Assembly: GCF_016808335.1 (NCBI RefSeq)
Contig: NC_053149.1
Span: forward strand, 16,357,714-16,421,713
Reading direction: 5' to 3'
Length of the DNA: 64,000 nucleotides
Origin: Panicum virgatum
Taxonomy: Eukaryota > Streptophyta > Magnoliopsida > Poales > Poaceae
Below the pieces are notes generated by a model, which worked only from the letters and a program-made list of their open reading frames with translations, did not search any database and was not told where the DNA came from. A program made the translations under genes and the position numbers. Positions 33,691-43,546 of this stretch are shown one piece after another; within the stretch, counting starts at the first letter, position 1, and every line of letters begins with the position of its first letter.

Positions 33691-33838
33691 CAGCGAGGGA
33701 GAAGAACAACGGCCTTGAAAGAGGCCGATGGAATTCGCGAGAAAACCCTCTTCCTCTCCTCCTCACCACGAAGGAGGCCGCTGAAAACCCTCTTCGTCTT
33801 CAGGCTAGAAAACCCTCTGTTTCTCTGTCCTATATATA
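33691..33838 (-). promoter_or_regulatory. Argonaute core promoter and 5'UTR exon
   Basis: On the minus strand a TATATATA box (33838-33831) is followed, after a CT/GA-rich leader, by the donor CGCTG/GTAAGTAG (exon end at 33691). The matching acceptor TTGCAG is at 33137-33132, just 17 nt before the start codon. A transcription start near 33800 is inferred from usual TATA spacing. The hAT MITE lies in the intron between. Confidence 0.65.
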
Positions 33839-33974
33839 GGCTGCGCCTACGCGCCGTTTCATTTTGGCGTCATGCCGTGTCACTGAGATGCGGGCCCAGC
33901 CCACACCTTGTCAGACACACGAAGACCATTGGGCGCCCTTGCACCTACCAGTGCTACTCTACTACTGTGCTACT

Positions 33975-34095
33975 AGTGGAGGGTGGATGTGGAGCCGGTT
34001 CGGCTCGCTCCAGCTCGTTTGGATAACGAGCATAAAACGCAGCTCGGCTCACTGGTAGCTCGAGCCGGCTCGTTTTGGCTCGCGGGCGAGAAAGG
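33975..34095. repeat. GAGCC/GGCTC-rich inverted-repeat patch
   Basis: The run contains GAGCCGGTTCGGCTCGC, GTTTGGATAACGAGC and GAGCCGGCTCGTTTTGGCTC. Such self-complementary GAGCCGGCTC sequence is common in the ends of small plant hAT elements. I could not find a clear second end or target duplication, so it is only a suspected remnant upstream of the Argonaute promoter. Confidence 0.35.
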
Positions 34096-34132
34096 GATAT
34101 GAAACGAAAAGGTGAATTTGGGAGTTTCAATT

Positions 34133-34501
34133 TCAAGGGCAGGGCCTGGATCTTGCGAATGAATCAGTAAGAATGGGAAGGAACAATGGAACATTTCGAT
34201 TGAAAAATGCGAAGGAAACACAGGACCAACGCAAAGCAATAAAATCCATGCGGAGGGTCTCTCGGCTGCTGTACCTGACGATCGTCCTGGACTCCACGAG
34301 CGCAGGTGGAAGTTGCTCGCGCTGCTCGTGGGCGGCGTCTTCATTGAGGTGGCCGTCCCCGCGCATGTAGGTATCTACTGCGGTGGCGCTCGTCCCCGAT
34401 GTGGAGGGCATGGCAGCCGCGCCGCATGGGGAAAGAGGGGAGGCGGCGCTGCAGTAGCACAAGGGGCCGGCGGGCGGCGAGCCGGCGACCTCCCTGGCCA
34501 C
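34133..34501 (-). other. Unassigned GC-rich open frame upstream of Argonaute
   Basis: A minus-strand frame of 122 codons in GC-rich sequence. It contains MPSTSGTSATAVDTYMR and HEQREQLPPALVESRTIVR, then a possible donor (CGTCAG/GTACAG) near 34283. This looks more like a first exon than random sequence, but GC-rich DNA is open by chance and I recognise no domain. It could be a captured gene fragment. An A-run and purine tract follow at 34540-34580. Confidence 0.22.
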
Positions 34502-34628
34502 GGCGCCCGGTGCCTATGATTTCGAGGCCTAATCTTTCAAAAAAAATTGTTCAAAAAAAAATCTTTCAAAAAAAAAAAGGATTTCGAGGCCTGGTGCGAA
34601 ATACCAAATGACCCCATATACTATGGAA

Positions 34629-34963
34629 TCTATACCTATACTTATTACTAAAACGAGTAAGATTTCCCTTTCGAATTTTGGTTTGGTCCGTCTTATTTTA
34701 TTGACAGGCGGATCTTAATTAGTCTAACTATATGCAAGTCTGATCAGTCTTTCATCAATCGAAATCCTAATTGGAACCTGGACAAATCAGTTAAAATCAT
34801 AATTAGAATCCAGACAAATTAATCGGAATCCATCGGATTCCGGACAATCAATGTCTCACAGGATCACAACACGACTTGTACATGAAGTAAACGAATACAA
34901 AATTGGTGATATTATATAGATTTATTATATTACCCGTAGCGACGCACGGGGTAATATGCTAGT
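34629..34963 (+). mobile_element. Small non-autonomous Helitron, 335 bp
   Basis: Begins TCTATACCTATACTTATTAC after an A and ends GCTAGT followed by T, so it sits between A and T as Helitrons do, without target duplication. About 10 bp before the CTAGT end is the hairpin CCCGTAGCGACGCACGGG (34933-34950), the 3' structure of the superfamily. No Rep/helicase coding sequence. Confidence 0.82.
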
Positions 34964-35173
34964 TATATACATTACCAAAATTTAGAGTAATACTCTTTCT
35001 ATTTCAAATTATTAGTTGTTTTGATCTTCTATGTGATAATTTTTATTATTATATATCTAGATATATATTAAATTTAGGTGCATGACAAAATTTATGGGAT
35101 AGTTTTTTTACAATACTCAGAGCTACTATAAGCATGTTCTTTTTACAATACTATAAGTAGTACAATAGATATA

Positions 35174-35365
35174 TCCCTCGGTCCAAAAAAACATTGTAGG
35201 ATTTAAAATTTATTTTAAAAATTATCATACCCTATTTAGAAAGTATATTTACATGAAAAATAATTAGTACCAAATATATAATAAATGTAGATAAAATATA
35301 GTTATTTTATCTAGTTGCTAATCTTTGATAAAAAAAATTAATAAATTATATTGAGATGGAGGAAG
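35174..35365. mobile_element. Decayed Stowaway-like MITE
   Basis: Left end TCCCTCGGTCCAAAAAAAC and right end GAGATGGAGGA(AG) are complementary and bounded by TA (35172-35173, 35366-35367). AT-rich inside. A second start-like sequence (TACTCTTTCTATTTCAAATT, about 34989) nearby suggests another partial copy whose other end I cannot place. Confidence 0.6.
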
Positions 35366-35367
35366 TA

Positions 35368-35849
35368 GATGCTAAAGAAGTAAAGAGATAATCATCTTAT
35401 TATTATTCTTTTTAACATCTAGTATCACATACGGCCCTTTCAAAGAAAAGTAGGATAACACAAGGCCGCGGATGGTGGCCAGCCATCCCTCCGTCGCTGA
35501 TTCCAGCAGCTGTGAATGGGCTGTGGTGTCTCACGTGTGGCCTAATTTGGTCAAAACTACGAAGGATGTGGTTCGGTGCAGTAGCTAATTCAATTAGAAG
35601 CCAATTAACTACTCCGGTAACTACTGTTTGGAACCCTTAAAATTGGAGTCCTGATGCCATCGATGGGGCCGGGTGCTATGCATCGCGCGGGCTGCAAATG
35701 CCTGATACATCCATCGCCTGAACGATTTTGTGTCCTCTCCTAGGCTGTCTGTTTCCTTATTTAGCTCAACCGACATGTGTCTTTTTTAATCATGTTTCTT
35801 TCTTTGAACCACACACTTCCTCGTTCCATTCATATGCAAAGCTATAAGT
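35368..35849. other. Intergenic, nothing recognised
   Basis: Mixed-composition sequence without a credible ORF, terminal repeats or RNA gene. It separates the MITE cluster from the LTR-like fragment that begins near 35850. Confidence 0.4.
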
Positions 35850-36468
35850 AGACATCTTGATGGTGTGTGATTACCGCAAGCAAGGATTCGTGGGAACTTC
35901 CATTTAGAGATTCGGCAGTATAAACCGCGCAAGTATCTCCCCTAAGAAAGCGGGTTGAGACAGTGGATTTTAGACAGGTTCAGGCCGCCCGAAGGCGTAA
36001 TACCCTACGTCCTGTGTGTGTGGTGATTAGTTCTTTGCTGATCCCGAGTTGGGAAGTCCAAGTCCGGAACCTGTGTATCCGTTAGGTCCCGAAAGGATCG
36101 GTCCCTTTACATGTCCTGGGACTTCTCTGTTTATAGACTATATCTGCCTTCTATGTTGCTTCTCTAACTGGTGTGAACGCACTCTTTGCATGGCAGGCGC
36201 CATCCTCCAGGCTGCCCTGCCTCTGTTAGGCGGGCAGGCGTCTTGTCAGGCCCGCCATAGCAGGCTTCTGGGTCCCCCTGGTGTCAGAGGCGCCCCAGGG
36301 TGACCCCGGGAGTCCCGGAGCAGCCGTGGACACCGACAGGTGGGTCTTATCATCTCGAGGTGTTCCGGGGCAGTATGGCTGGTCCTCGCGCTCCCATGGT
36401 GCCCCAGAGGGTGTCTGGGGTTGCATGAGTGTGGCCATGCGGTGACCTCCGGGGTCGTCTCGCAGACC
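35850..36468. mobile_element. Left part of an LTR-like fragment split by the Gag-only element
   Basis: Contains AGACAGGTTCAGGCCGCCCG and GCGTAATACCCTACGTCC, a type of sequence often met in grass gypsy LTRs. It continues on the other side of the Gag-only element, from 42804 to about 43315, which ends TTACTCTGACACA. No ORF. The outer ends are not defined, so LTR or solo-LTR status is an inference. Confidence 0.45.
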
Positions 36469-37939
36469 TGAAAGCGATCGGGTGCTCTAGCCTAAGAGGG
36501 GGAGGGGGTGAATTAGGCACTCTAAAAACTTTAACCTATGGCTCCAACTAGTTTGCACAAAACTTAAACTAAATCAAGCTATCTAGATGTGCAACTATAG
36601 TTCACCTTAGTGTGAAACCCTCATCCAAAAGAGTTTTGCAACCTATAGCCAATCCTAGCAAGATACTACACTAAGAAAGTAAAGGCACACAAATTGCAAT
36701 ATGAAATGCGGAAGCTAAAGGAGAGGGATGAGAGGAAGCGAACTCTCGTCACGAGGATATATCTCGTGGTTCGGTTTGCCACAAAGGCATCCCTACGTCC
36801 ACGTTGTTGAAGCACTCACGAAGAGTATCGCTTCCCGGCAATCAAGTCTCTTCCGTGAACACAATCACGGTCACCTTGATCCCGATCTTCACTAAGAGAG
36901 ATTGCCCATGAAGAAGGGGTCTCCGTCCCCCGCACAATATCGTCGACGCCGCTCCACACCAAGCCGGAGGGTCGTTGACTTGCCGGCGAGCCACCAAGGC
37001 TCCAAGGAGGCCGGCGCACCAAGATACAATGTTGGTTCAACTTAGAACCATAGCACAAGGATCTAAACCTTGCTTGATCACTCACTCAAGAGCTAACCTT
37101 GCACTAGCACTCACAAAGCTTGTGCTAAGGACTAAGGATTTGATCTTTATGCTCTTGGATGGCTTGGAGGTGTTCTTGGGTGTGTGTAGAGGATGTCCAG
37201 TAACTCCAGCAATCTTCAAATGGCCGGGGGAGCTCATATATATAGGCCACCAACTCGAACTAGCCATTTGGAGCCGTTGGGCATCATTTCTGCGTAGGCA
37301 TCGGAACTTCCGGTGCAGGGCATCGGATCTTCCGGTCCCTCACAGCAACTGAAGTAGCCATTGGCTTCTCTGACACAGTTGCAGCAACTCTAGGGACAAT
37401 CGGTTAAACTGATGCTGAGGGCGTCGGTTCAACCGGTCACACAGCAACTGAAGTAGCCGTTGGGCCTCCCTCTTCTGCTGTCGTCATTGCTCTGATGGTA
37501 TGCTCCGATGCACCGTTGGTTAAACCGGTGCTAAAGGCTTGGCTCCTGGGCACTTGACATTGTCTCTGGAACATAGTACGTTGAATGCACCGATGCTTGT
37601 CTTGACACCGTCGGTTCAACCGGTGCTTTACTTATACTTCACTTGATCTCCAGAGGCGCTCAGTCTTGCACCAAATACCAGGGCATTGGATCTTCCGACA
37701 ACCATCGGATGCACCGATGCTTGGTCATCGGTTCTTCCGGTGCCTCTGTTTTCTGCAGAACTCGTCCAATTCAGCGTCTCTTTGAGTTCTTTCTTCGTGT
37801 TTTGCTTTGTATGGCCTTTTTGCTTCATCCCTGGGATCTAGAAATGTTCACTTAACAAAACCATTAGTCCCATTGATTGCGTTGTCATACGATCACCAAA
37901 ATCACTCGAAATGGCATAAATGGTGCCATGTTCGTTACA
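36469..37939 (-). repeat. 3' LTR of the Gag-only element
   Basis: On the minus strand it starts TGTAACGAACATGG and ends TCGCTTTCA. Carries motifs such as GTCGGTTCAACCGGTC near 37424 and 37607 together with CATCGGATCTTCCG-like repeats. Open frames on both strands are not genes. Confidence 0.88.
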
Positions 37940-39341
37940 ATCTCCCCCTTTTTGGTGATTGATGACAACACAATCAAAGCAAGCATAAAATTTGCAAGAA
38001 TTGACAATTTAAACTATTTACACTTGCTTGGATGGTTACTTCCAATGATGGTTTGGCCTCCCCCTAAAACCATGATCCCCTTTGTTTCTCCCCCTATTTG
38101 CTACTTTTCTTTTATATGTTGACTTGATCCAGTCGGCATTTTCCCCCTTTGGAATATACTTTTCCTTCTTGGGAACATCTCTCCTTCTTTGTTGGGAACA
38201 TGCCTTGCTTTGATCCACATTTCTCCCCCTTTGGAATTAAATCACCTAAAAGGTCTTGCACCTAAAAGGTCTTGCAAAATAATATAGCTCAAGAGAAGAT
38301 TAATAGCCTAGGGAGTTTTTTCATGACCCATGATCCGATTGTATGATATCAATGAAGATACCAATTGAAAATTTTTCTATGGTGGATCACAAAATCACGA
38401 AACTTGCATGACATGAGCTAAGCTTTCCATAGGTATGTGCACAAAATGATAATGTGAAAATCAAATGCACAACTAGAAGTTATAACTAGAAAGCTTAGAT
38501 CATATCATGCACGGAGGTAGCTTTAAAAAGATAAGAAATTGACAATTATACCAATTGAATGAGTTTAGAATCTTGCATACCTCCGGGGGACACTTTGTTT
38601 AACTTGCATGTACCAATTGATAGTGACTTGCAACCAATTGAAAGTCTTTAAACAAAGAGCACTTGGTACACCAAGGTTGAGCAAATATATGAGCACATTG
38701 GCTATGATCTTAGATATGAGCATTTAAGTTCAATAGAGCATGGCTCAATATGCATGAAAGCACAATTTATCTAATCACTCTTATAGAGTTGTTTGTTCAC
38801 ATTGATCGTGAGAAACATTCTCTTAGAGTGTTAGCTCCACATGAGACTACAAAAGATAAACTTGCAAACATGTTAGTCTTAAAATCACAAACCATAGAGT
38901 GAACTCCCCCTAAATGTGTGCATTTAGTGTTTGAATCACTAAGCAAATGTATGCACATTGATTGTGACACAATTGGGAAGTTTACCCTATAGCTTGTGCT
39001 CATGGTACACATATGAAATACATACCTCATGAAGTCCATGTACCATGAAAGGTAACTTTGTGTAGCTTTCTACACACTTATCAAACCATGTAGGTTGCTC
39101 ATGGGTTAGAATCATGACACAAGCAACCTACCATAAATAACATTAGGAGATGTAATGTATGCAAACAACCTAGCAAAAAGCAATAGAGCTACATGATGCT
39201 TGAATTGAAAAACTAGCTACCATTACCTTATGGGGGACTTGGGCAACAAATGTCCAAGTTGTGAGCTTAGCTACTTTGGCTTGAACCTTCACTTTAATTT
39301 GTGAGCTAAGCCTCCAAATCCCCCGTAGCCATTCTTGGGCT
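37940..39341 (-). other. 3' internal noncoding region of the Gag-only element
   Basis: About 1.4 kb between the gag stop and the 3' LTR where an autonomous copia would carry pol. Sequence is AT-rich with many CTCCCCCT stretches, polypurine runs on the element strand (near 38085, 38145, 38222, 38905). No pol domain is visible in any frame. Confidence 0.7.
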
Positions 39342-41216
39342 TCAAGTCTCCTTTGGAACCCACACCATTTGAGGCCCCTTCATATTGGTGATGATGTCCT
39401 TGGGCACCCAAATGGAGTGGTTCCAACTCCTTTCCTTCTTTCCAACCTTATGAGCAATCACCTTGCCATTGGTCTTCTTTTTGATTACATAGGAGGTGCT
39501 ATTGCTTTTATTCCTCCTGTTGGGCTTGGTGTAGATGAGAGAACTCTTGATTGTGAGCTTCTTCTTGTTCTTCTCATCTGGAAGCTTCTTCCTTGGTTGA
39601 GGACACTTGTTGGACTTGTGGCCTTCTTTGTGGCACTTTGAGCAAGTCAGGGTGGATCCTTTCTCAAGCTTCTTCACCATGTCTTCACGGTTATCTTGAG
39701 AATGTTGGACATTGCTCTCTATGCCTTTGTCTTTTAATCTATACAAGTCGTTCATAAGCCTTTCTACTTTTTGCTTGAGCTCATCATTTTCCTTGGCAAT
39801 GGGATCATCACATGATTCTACAACAACATTTTCATTGTATTTCTCATTGCAAGGGTTAGAGCAAGATTCATCAATTAAGTCAATGTAAGAAGTTGAAGCA
39901 TCTACCCTAGAGATAGGAATTGCACAAGGGATAGTTTGTTTCATTTCCAAAGAGTCATTAATATCATTAATGCTCTCAAATTTTAATTTGAGCTCTTCAT
40001 GCTCCTTACTTAGCATTTTGAATTTGCACATTAAATCTTCAAAATTTGTAGCAAGAGAAGCATTTAGATCATTGAGAGCATTAAGGTTTTTAATTTCTTT
40101 TGATTGCTTCTTAATGACTTTTTGGTGCTCATGAACAAGGTCAAGAAGTTCATCAATTGAAGGAGAGTTAGAGTCATCATCACTTACATCGCTATCCATA
40201 CCTTTGGCCATAAAGCAAGTGTTGGATGATGATCCCATGCGAGTGGTGAATTTCTTGTTTGATTCATCACTTGAACTTGCACTTGATTCTTCACCACCGC
40301 TAACCCATTCACCAAATATGGCAAATGATTCATGCTTGGGCTTCTTCTCCTTCTTTTGCTTGTTCTTCTTTAACTTCTTCTCAACCTTCATAAGTTGATG
40401 GTGAGGCCCATCTTTGAGGAAGACCATATACCCTAATGAGTTGATTTCCTTCAAGCATTTGTTCATCTTCTTTACTTGCTTGTAGAGGTAGGGGTGCATT
40501 GGCTCTTGATCATCACTTGATGAGCTTCTTGCTTCCTCTTCTTCCTCATCACTTGAGCTACCTTTGATGGCCATCTTCTTCAACTTCTTGAGTTGCTTGC
40601 ATGCAAGTGCACTATGTGTTGGTGAAGAAGATGGCGCCTTTGTCTTGATGTCATTACGTAGCTCATGGGCAATCACCTTGTTGTGGACTTGATTTGGTGT
40701 CATCGTGTCAAGCTCTTTCTCATATAGAATTGTGGTCACTAAATCATAGTCCGGCCTTCGGAGTGAGTGAAGGATCTTGCGAATGAGTTTCAAGTCTTCA
40801 ATTTGCTTCACACCTAAGGAATTAATCTCATTCACAAGAGTGTTCAAGCATGAGTACATTGATTCGGAATTCTCATCATCAAGTTGCTTAAAGATATTAA
40901 GCTTATCAATGAGAACATGATATCTTTCATTGGCGACATACTCCATGCCCTCATGGTTCTCAATGATAGTCTTACATAGCTCTTCAGTATTTGCACAAGA
41001 ATAAACACGATTGAACACATTGTCTCTAAGAGAAGACAAGATTATGCATTTAGCGGTGACATCATATTGCTTCTCTTGTTGACCATTATTTTTCACCCCT
41101 TCACTCACTACTCTCCAAACGTTTAGCCCCGTTGCTTGGAGATGGGCTTGCATCAAAACCTTCCAACATTGGAAGCCTGTGCCGTCGAACCGTGGAGTGG
41201 GTCTAAAAGGATCCAT
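39342..41216 (-). CDS. Gag protein of the Gag-only element, 624 codons, intact
   Basis: ATG at 41216 lies about 110 nt after the PBS. The frame is open for 624 codons. Residues 1-200 are a UBN2-type capsid region (FDGTGFQCWKVLMQAHLQ; later TTILYEKELDTMTPNQV). A serine/acid-rich linker, lysine-rich stretches and a coiled coil (about residues 380-430 and 480-510) follow. A CCHC knuckle CSKCHKEGHKSNKC is near residue 545, and the C-terminus reads IWVPKDIITNMKG. It would package RNA into virus-like particles. The intact frame, with no enzymes around it, points to recent mobilisation in trans. It is longer than most copia Gags because of the linker. Confidence 0.88.
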   Translation of the reverse strand: MDPFRPTPRFDGTGFQCWKVLMQAHLQATGLNVWRVVSEGVKNNGQQEKQYDVTAKCIILSSLRDNVFNRVYSCANTEELCKTIIENHEGMEYVANERYHVLIDKLNIFKQLDDENSESMYSCLNTLVNEINSLGVKQIEDLKLIRKILHSLRRPDYDLVTTILYEKELDTMTPNQVHNKVIAHELRNDIKTKAPSSSPTHSALACKQLKKLKKMAIKGSSSDEEEEEARSSSSDDQEPMHPYLYKQVKKMNKCLKEINSLGYMVFLKDGPHHQLMKVEKKLKKNKQKKEKKPKHESFAIFGEWVSGGEESSASSSDESNKKFTTRMGSSSNTCFMAKGMDSDVSDDDSNSPSIDELLDLVHEHQKVIKKQSKEIKNLNALNDLNASLATNFEDLMCKFKMLSKEHEELKLKFESINDINDSLEMKQTIPCAIPISRVDASTSYIDLIDESCSNPCNEKYNENVVVESCDDPIAKENDELKQKVERLMNDLYRLKDKGIESNVQHSQDNREDMVKKLEKGSTLTCSKCHKEGHKSNKCPQPRKKLPDEKNKKKLTIKSSLIYTKPNRRNKSNSTSYVIKKKTNGKVIAHKVGKKERSWNHSIWVPKDIITNMKGPQMVWVPKET

Positions 41217-41328
41217 CCTTTCCCCCTAAGAGCTAACTCACTAGGCGGTGAAGCCTACCGATCTAATGAGCCGGTAAACACAAATTTGCCAATGGAATTG
41301 GCTTTCTTTGTGAGAGAAGTGAGTCCCT

Positions 41329-41340
41329 GCTCTGATACCA
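41329..41340 (-). promoter_or_regulatory. Primer-binding site of the Gag-only element
   Basis: On the minus strand TGGTATCAGAGC, 2 bp after the 5' LTR end; it matches initiator tRNA-Met. Confidence 0.85.
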
Positions 41341-41342
41341 AT

Positions 41343-42803
41343 TAAAAGCGATCGGGTGCTCTAGCCTAAGAGGAGGAGGGAGTGAATTAGGCACTCTAAA
41401 AACCTTAACGTATGGCTCCAACTAGTTTGCACAAAACTTAAACTAAATCAAGCTATCTAGATGTGCAACTATGGTTCACCTTAGTGTGAAACCCTCATCC
41501 CAAAAGAGTTTTGCAACCTATAGCCAATCCTAGCAAGATACTACACTAAGAAAGTAAAGGCACACAAGTTGCAATATGAAATGCGGAAGCTAAAGGAGAG
41601 GGATGAGAGGAAGCGAACTCTCGACACGAGGATATATCTCGTGGTTCAGTATGCCACAAAGGCACCCCTACGTCCACGTTTTTGAAGCACTCACGAAGAG
41701 TATCGCTTCCCGGCAATCAAGTCTCTTCCGTGAACACAATCACGGTCACCTTTATCCCGATCTTCACTAAGAGAGATTGCCCACGAAGGAGGGGTCTCCA
41801 TCCCCCGCACAATATCGTCGACGCCGCTCCACACCAAGCCGGAGGGTCGTTGACTTGCCGGCGAGCCACCAAGGCTCCAAGGAGGCCGGCGCACCAAGAT
41901 ACAATGTTGGTTCAACTTAGAACCACAGCACAAGGATCTAAACCTTGCTTGATCACTCACTCAAGAGCTAACCTTGCACTAACACTCACAAAGCTTGTGC
42001 TAAGGACTAAGGATTTGATCTTTATGCTCTTGGATGGCTTGGAGGTGTTCTTGGGTGTGTGTAGGATGTCCAGCAACTCCAGCAATCTTGAAATGGCCGG
42101 GGGAGCTCATATATATAGGCCACCAACTGGAACTAGCCGTTGGGCACATTTCTGCATAGGCATCGGAACTTCCGGTGCAGGGCGTCGGATCTTCCGGTCA
42201 CTCACAGCAACTGAAGTAGCCATTGGCTTCTCTGACACAGTTGCAGCAACTCCAGGGACCATCAGTTAAACCGATGCTGAGGGCGTCGGTTCAACCGGTC
42301 ACACACAGCAACTGAAGTAGCCGTTGGGACTCCCTCTTCTGCTGTCGTCATTGCTCCGATGGTATGCTCCGATGCACCGTCGATTAAACCGGTGCTGAAG
42401 GCTTGGCTCCTGGGTACTTGACATTGTCTCTAGAATATAGTACGTTGAATGCACCGAAACTTGTCTTGACACCATCGGTTCAACCGGTGCTTTACTTGCT
42501 CTGCACTTGATCTCCAGAGGCGCTCAGTCTTGCACCAAATACCAGGGCGTCGGATCTTCCGACAACCATCGGATGCACCGATGCTTTGTCATCAGTTCTT
42601 CCGGTGCCTCTATTTTCTGCAGAACTCGTCCAATTCAGCGTCTCTTTGAGTTCTTTCTTCGTGTTTTGCTTTGTATGGCCTTTTTGCTTCATCCCTGGGA
42701 TCTAGAAAAGTTCACTTAACAAAACCATTAGTCCCATTGATTGCGTTGTCATACGATCACCAAAATCACTCGAAATGGCATAAATGGTGCCATGTTCGTT
42801 ACA
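41343..42803 (-). repeat. 5' LTR of the Gag-only element
   Basis: Starts TGTAACGAACATGG at 42803 on the minus strand and ends next to the PBS. Near-identical to 36469-37939, with small indels. Confidence 0.9.
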
Positions 42804-43315
42804 GGACCCTCCTAGTTGGGGGTGACCCTAGTCAACCCCGGGGCGCCGCCCGGGGTGGCTCTGGCTTTTACCACGATGGGAGTACGGTAAATGACGGTGA
42901 GTCCCGGCCACCGTCCATCTTCAGGCCGATGGGACAGGTAGCTCAGGGATAAACTATCCGCTGCCTATCGTCTTATCTTCTGAGCGTGCGGCATCCCCAT
43001 AATTATGATGTTCTTACAGGGAAGACGCACGCCCCCTCGAGCTCTGTATGGAGTCTGGTGGTGGGGCGCCGTGACCGTCTGGTAAAAGATATTTTTACCA
43101 GGCGAGTGTCTTCGAGGGGAAGGAAACGTCCCTCCGTGCTGTGTGGGTCGGGTCAGGCCCGGCCCGCTCTTGGTGGGTGCCCACCTCCTGTGCGCGGATG
43201 TGCCTGGTGGGGGCTCACGGCTGCGCTCGGCTGACGTTGCCGGCTGGCGGGCCCCGTTCTCTTAATCGCGCATGAGTCTGGGGTTATGCGGACCCCGTTC
43301 CCATTACTCTGACAC
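42804..43315. mobile_element. Right part of the split LTR-like fragment
   Basis: GC-rich continuation of the 35850-36468 fragment after the target duplication. Ends GCGGACCCCGTTCCCATTAC then TCTGACACA. No ORF is supported. Followed by AT-rich spacer (43316-43541). Confidence 0.4.
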
Positions 43316-43546
43316 ATCTGGACGCACCTTTCTTTCTTTCTTTTTGTTTGTTTTTTGTTTGATTTTTTCTTTTACACTGATTTCCTGTACAAGGCACACT
43401 GCCAAGACGCATGTATTAGCCAGACCTCCTATCATTTTTTACTATTTGTTTGCAATGCTTCGGTAGATATTTATTTTATTAATTTGTTTGTAATGTTAAA
43501 TTATTTGTTTACTTTATAGATTAAATTGTTCCATGATGTTAACCTA

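Larger units (their letters stand above)
711..33838 (-). pseudogene. AGO4-clade Argonaute gene, split by three transposons and frameshifted
   Basis: Argonautes of the AGO4 clade bind 24-nt small RNAs and direct DNA methylation of transposons. Twenty-two coding exons can be joined with matching phases: 33115-32951, 32855-32646, 32550-32341, 32217-32084, 21779-21676, 21555-21458, 21372-21213, 21082-20966, 20884-20777, 20678-20616, 20526-20413, 20339-20170, 20078-19966, 19840-19706, 19613-19486, 19402-19340, 19203-19140, 19043-18995 plus 2517-2452, 2357-2284, 2173-2072, 1959-1928 and 1834-711. All exons have GT-AG borders. N, PAZ, MID and PIWI regions are present in order. Catalytic D, D and H are visible in GMDVSHG, FRDGVSEGQF and YYAHLAAAQ. 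The C-terminus SSMFFC is typical of the clade. The N-terminus is short. Lesions: extra T at 32741-32747, frame slip with TAG at 20298-20300, 7-bp duplication at 2089-2102, and the insertions. Which AGO4-clade member it is (AGO4, 6, 15, 16) I cannot say. Confidence 0.93.
36469..42803 (-). mobile_element. Gag-only Ty1/copia-like LTR element (TR-GAG type)
   Basis: Two LTRs (41343-42803 as 5', 36469-37939 as 3' on the minus strand) of about 1.46 kb enclose 3.4 kb. Flanks AGACC (36464-36468) and GGACC (42804-42808) are a 5-bp target duplication with one mismatch. PBS is initiator tRNA-Met type, and a polypurine tract (GGGGGAGAT on the minus strand) lies at the 3' LTR. The only coding sequence is Gag; protease, integrase, RT and RNase H are absent. 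Such terminal-repeat-with-GAG elements are known in plants and rely on autonomous relatives. Confidence 0.88.

Noticed and set aside
39369..39641. Plus-strand ORF opposite the Gag-only element
   Set aside because: Shadow of the minus-strand gag frame, with no domain of its own.
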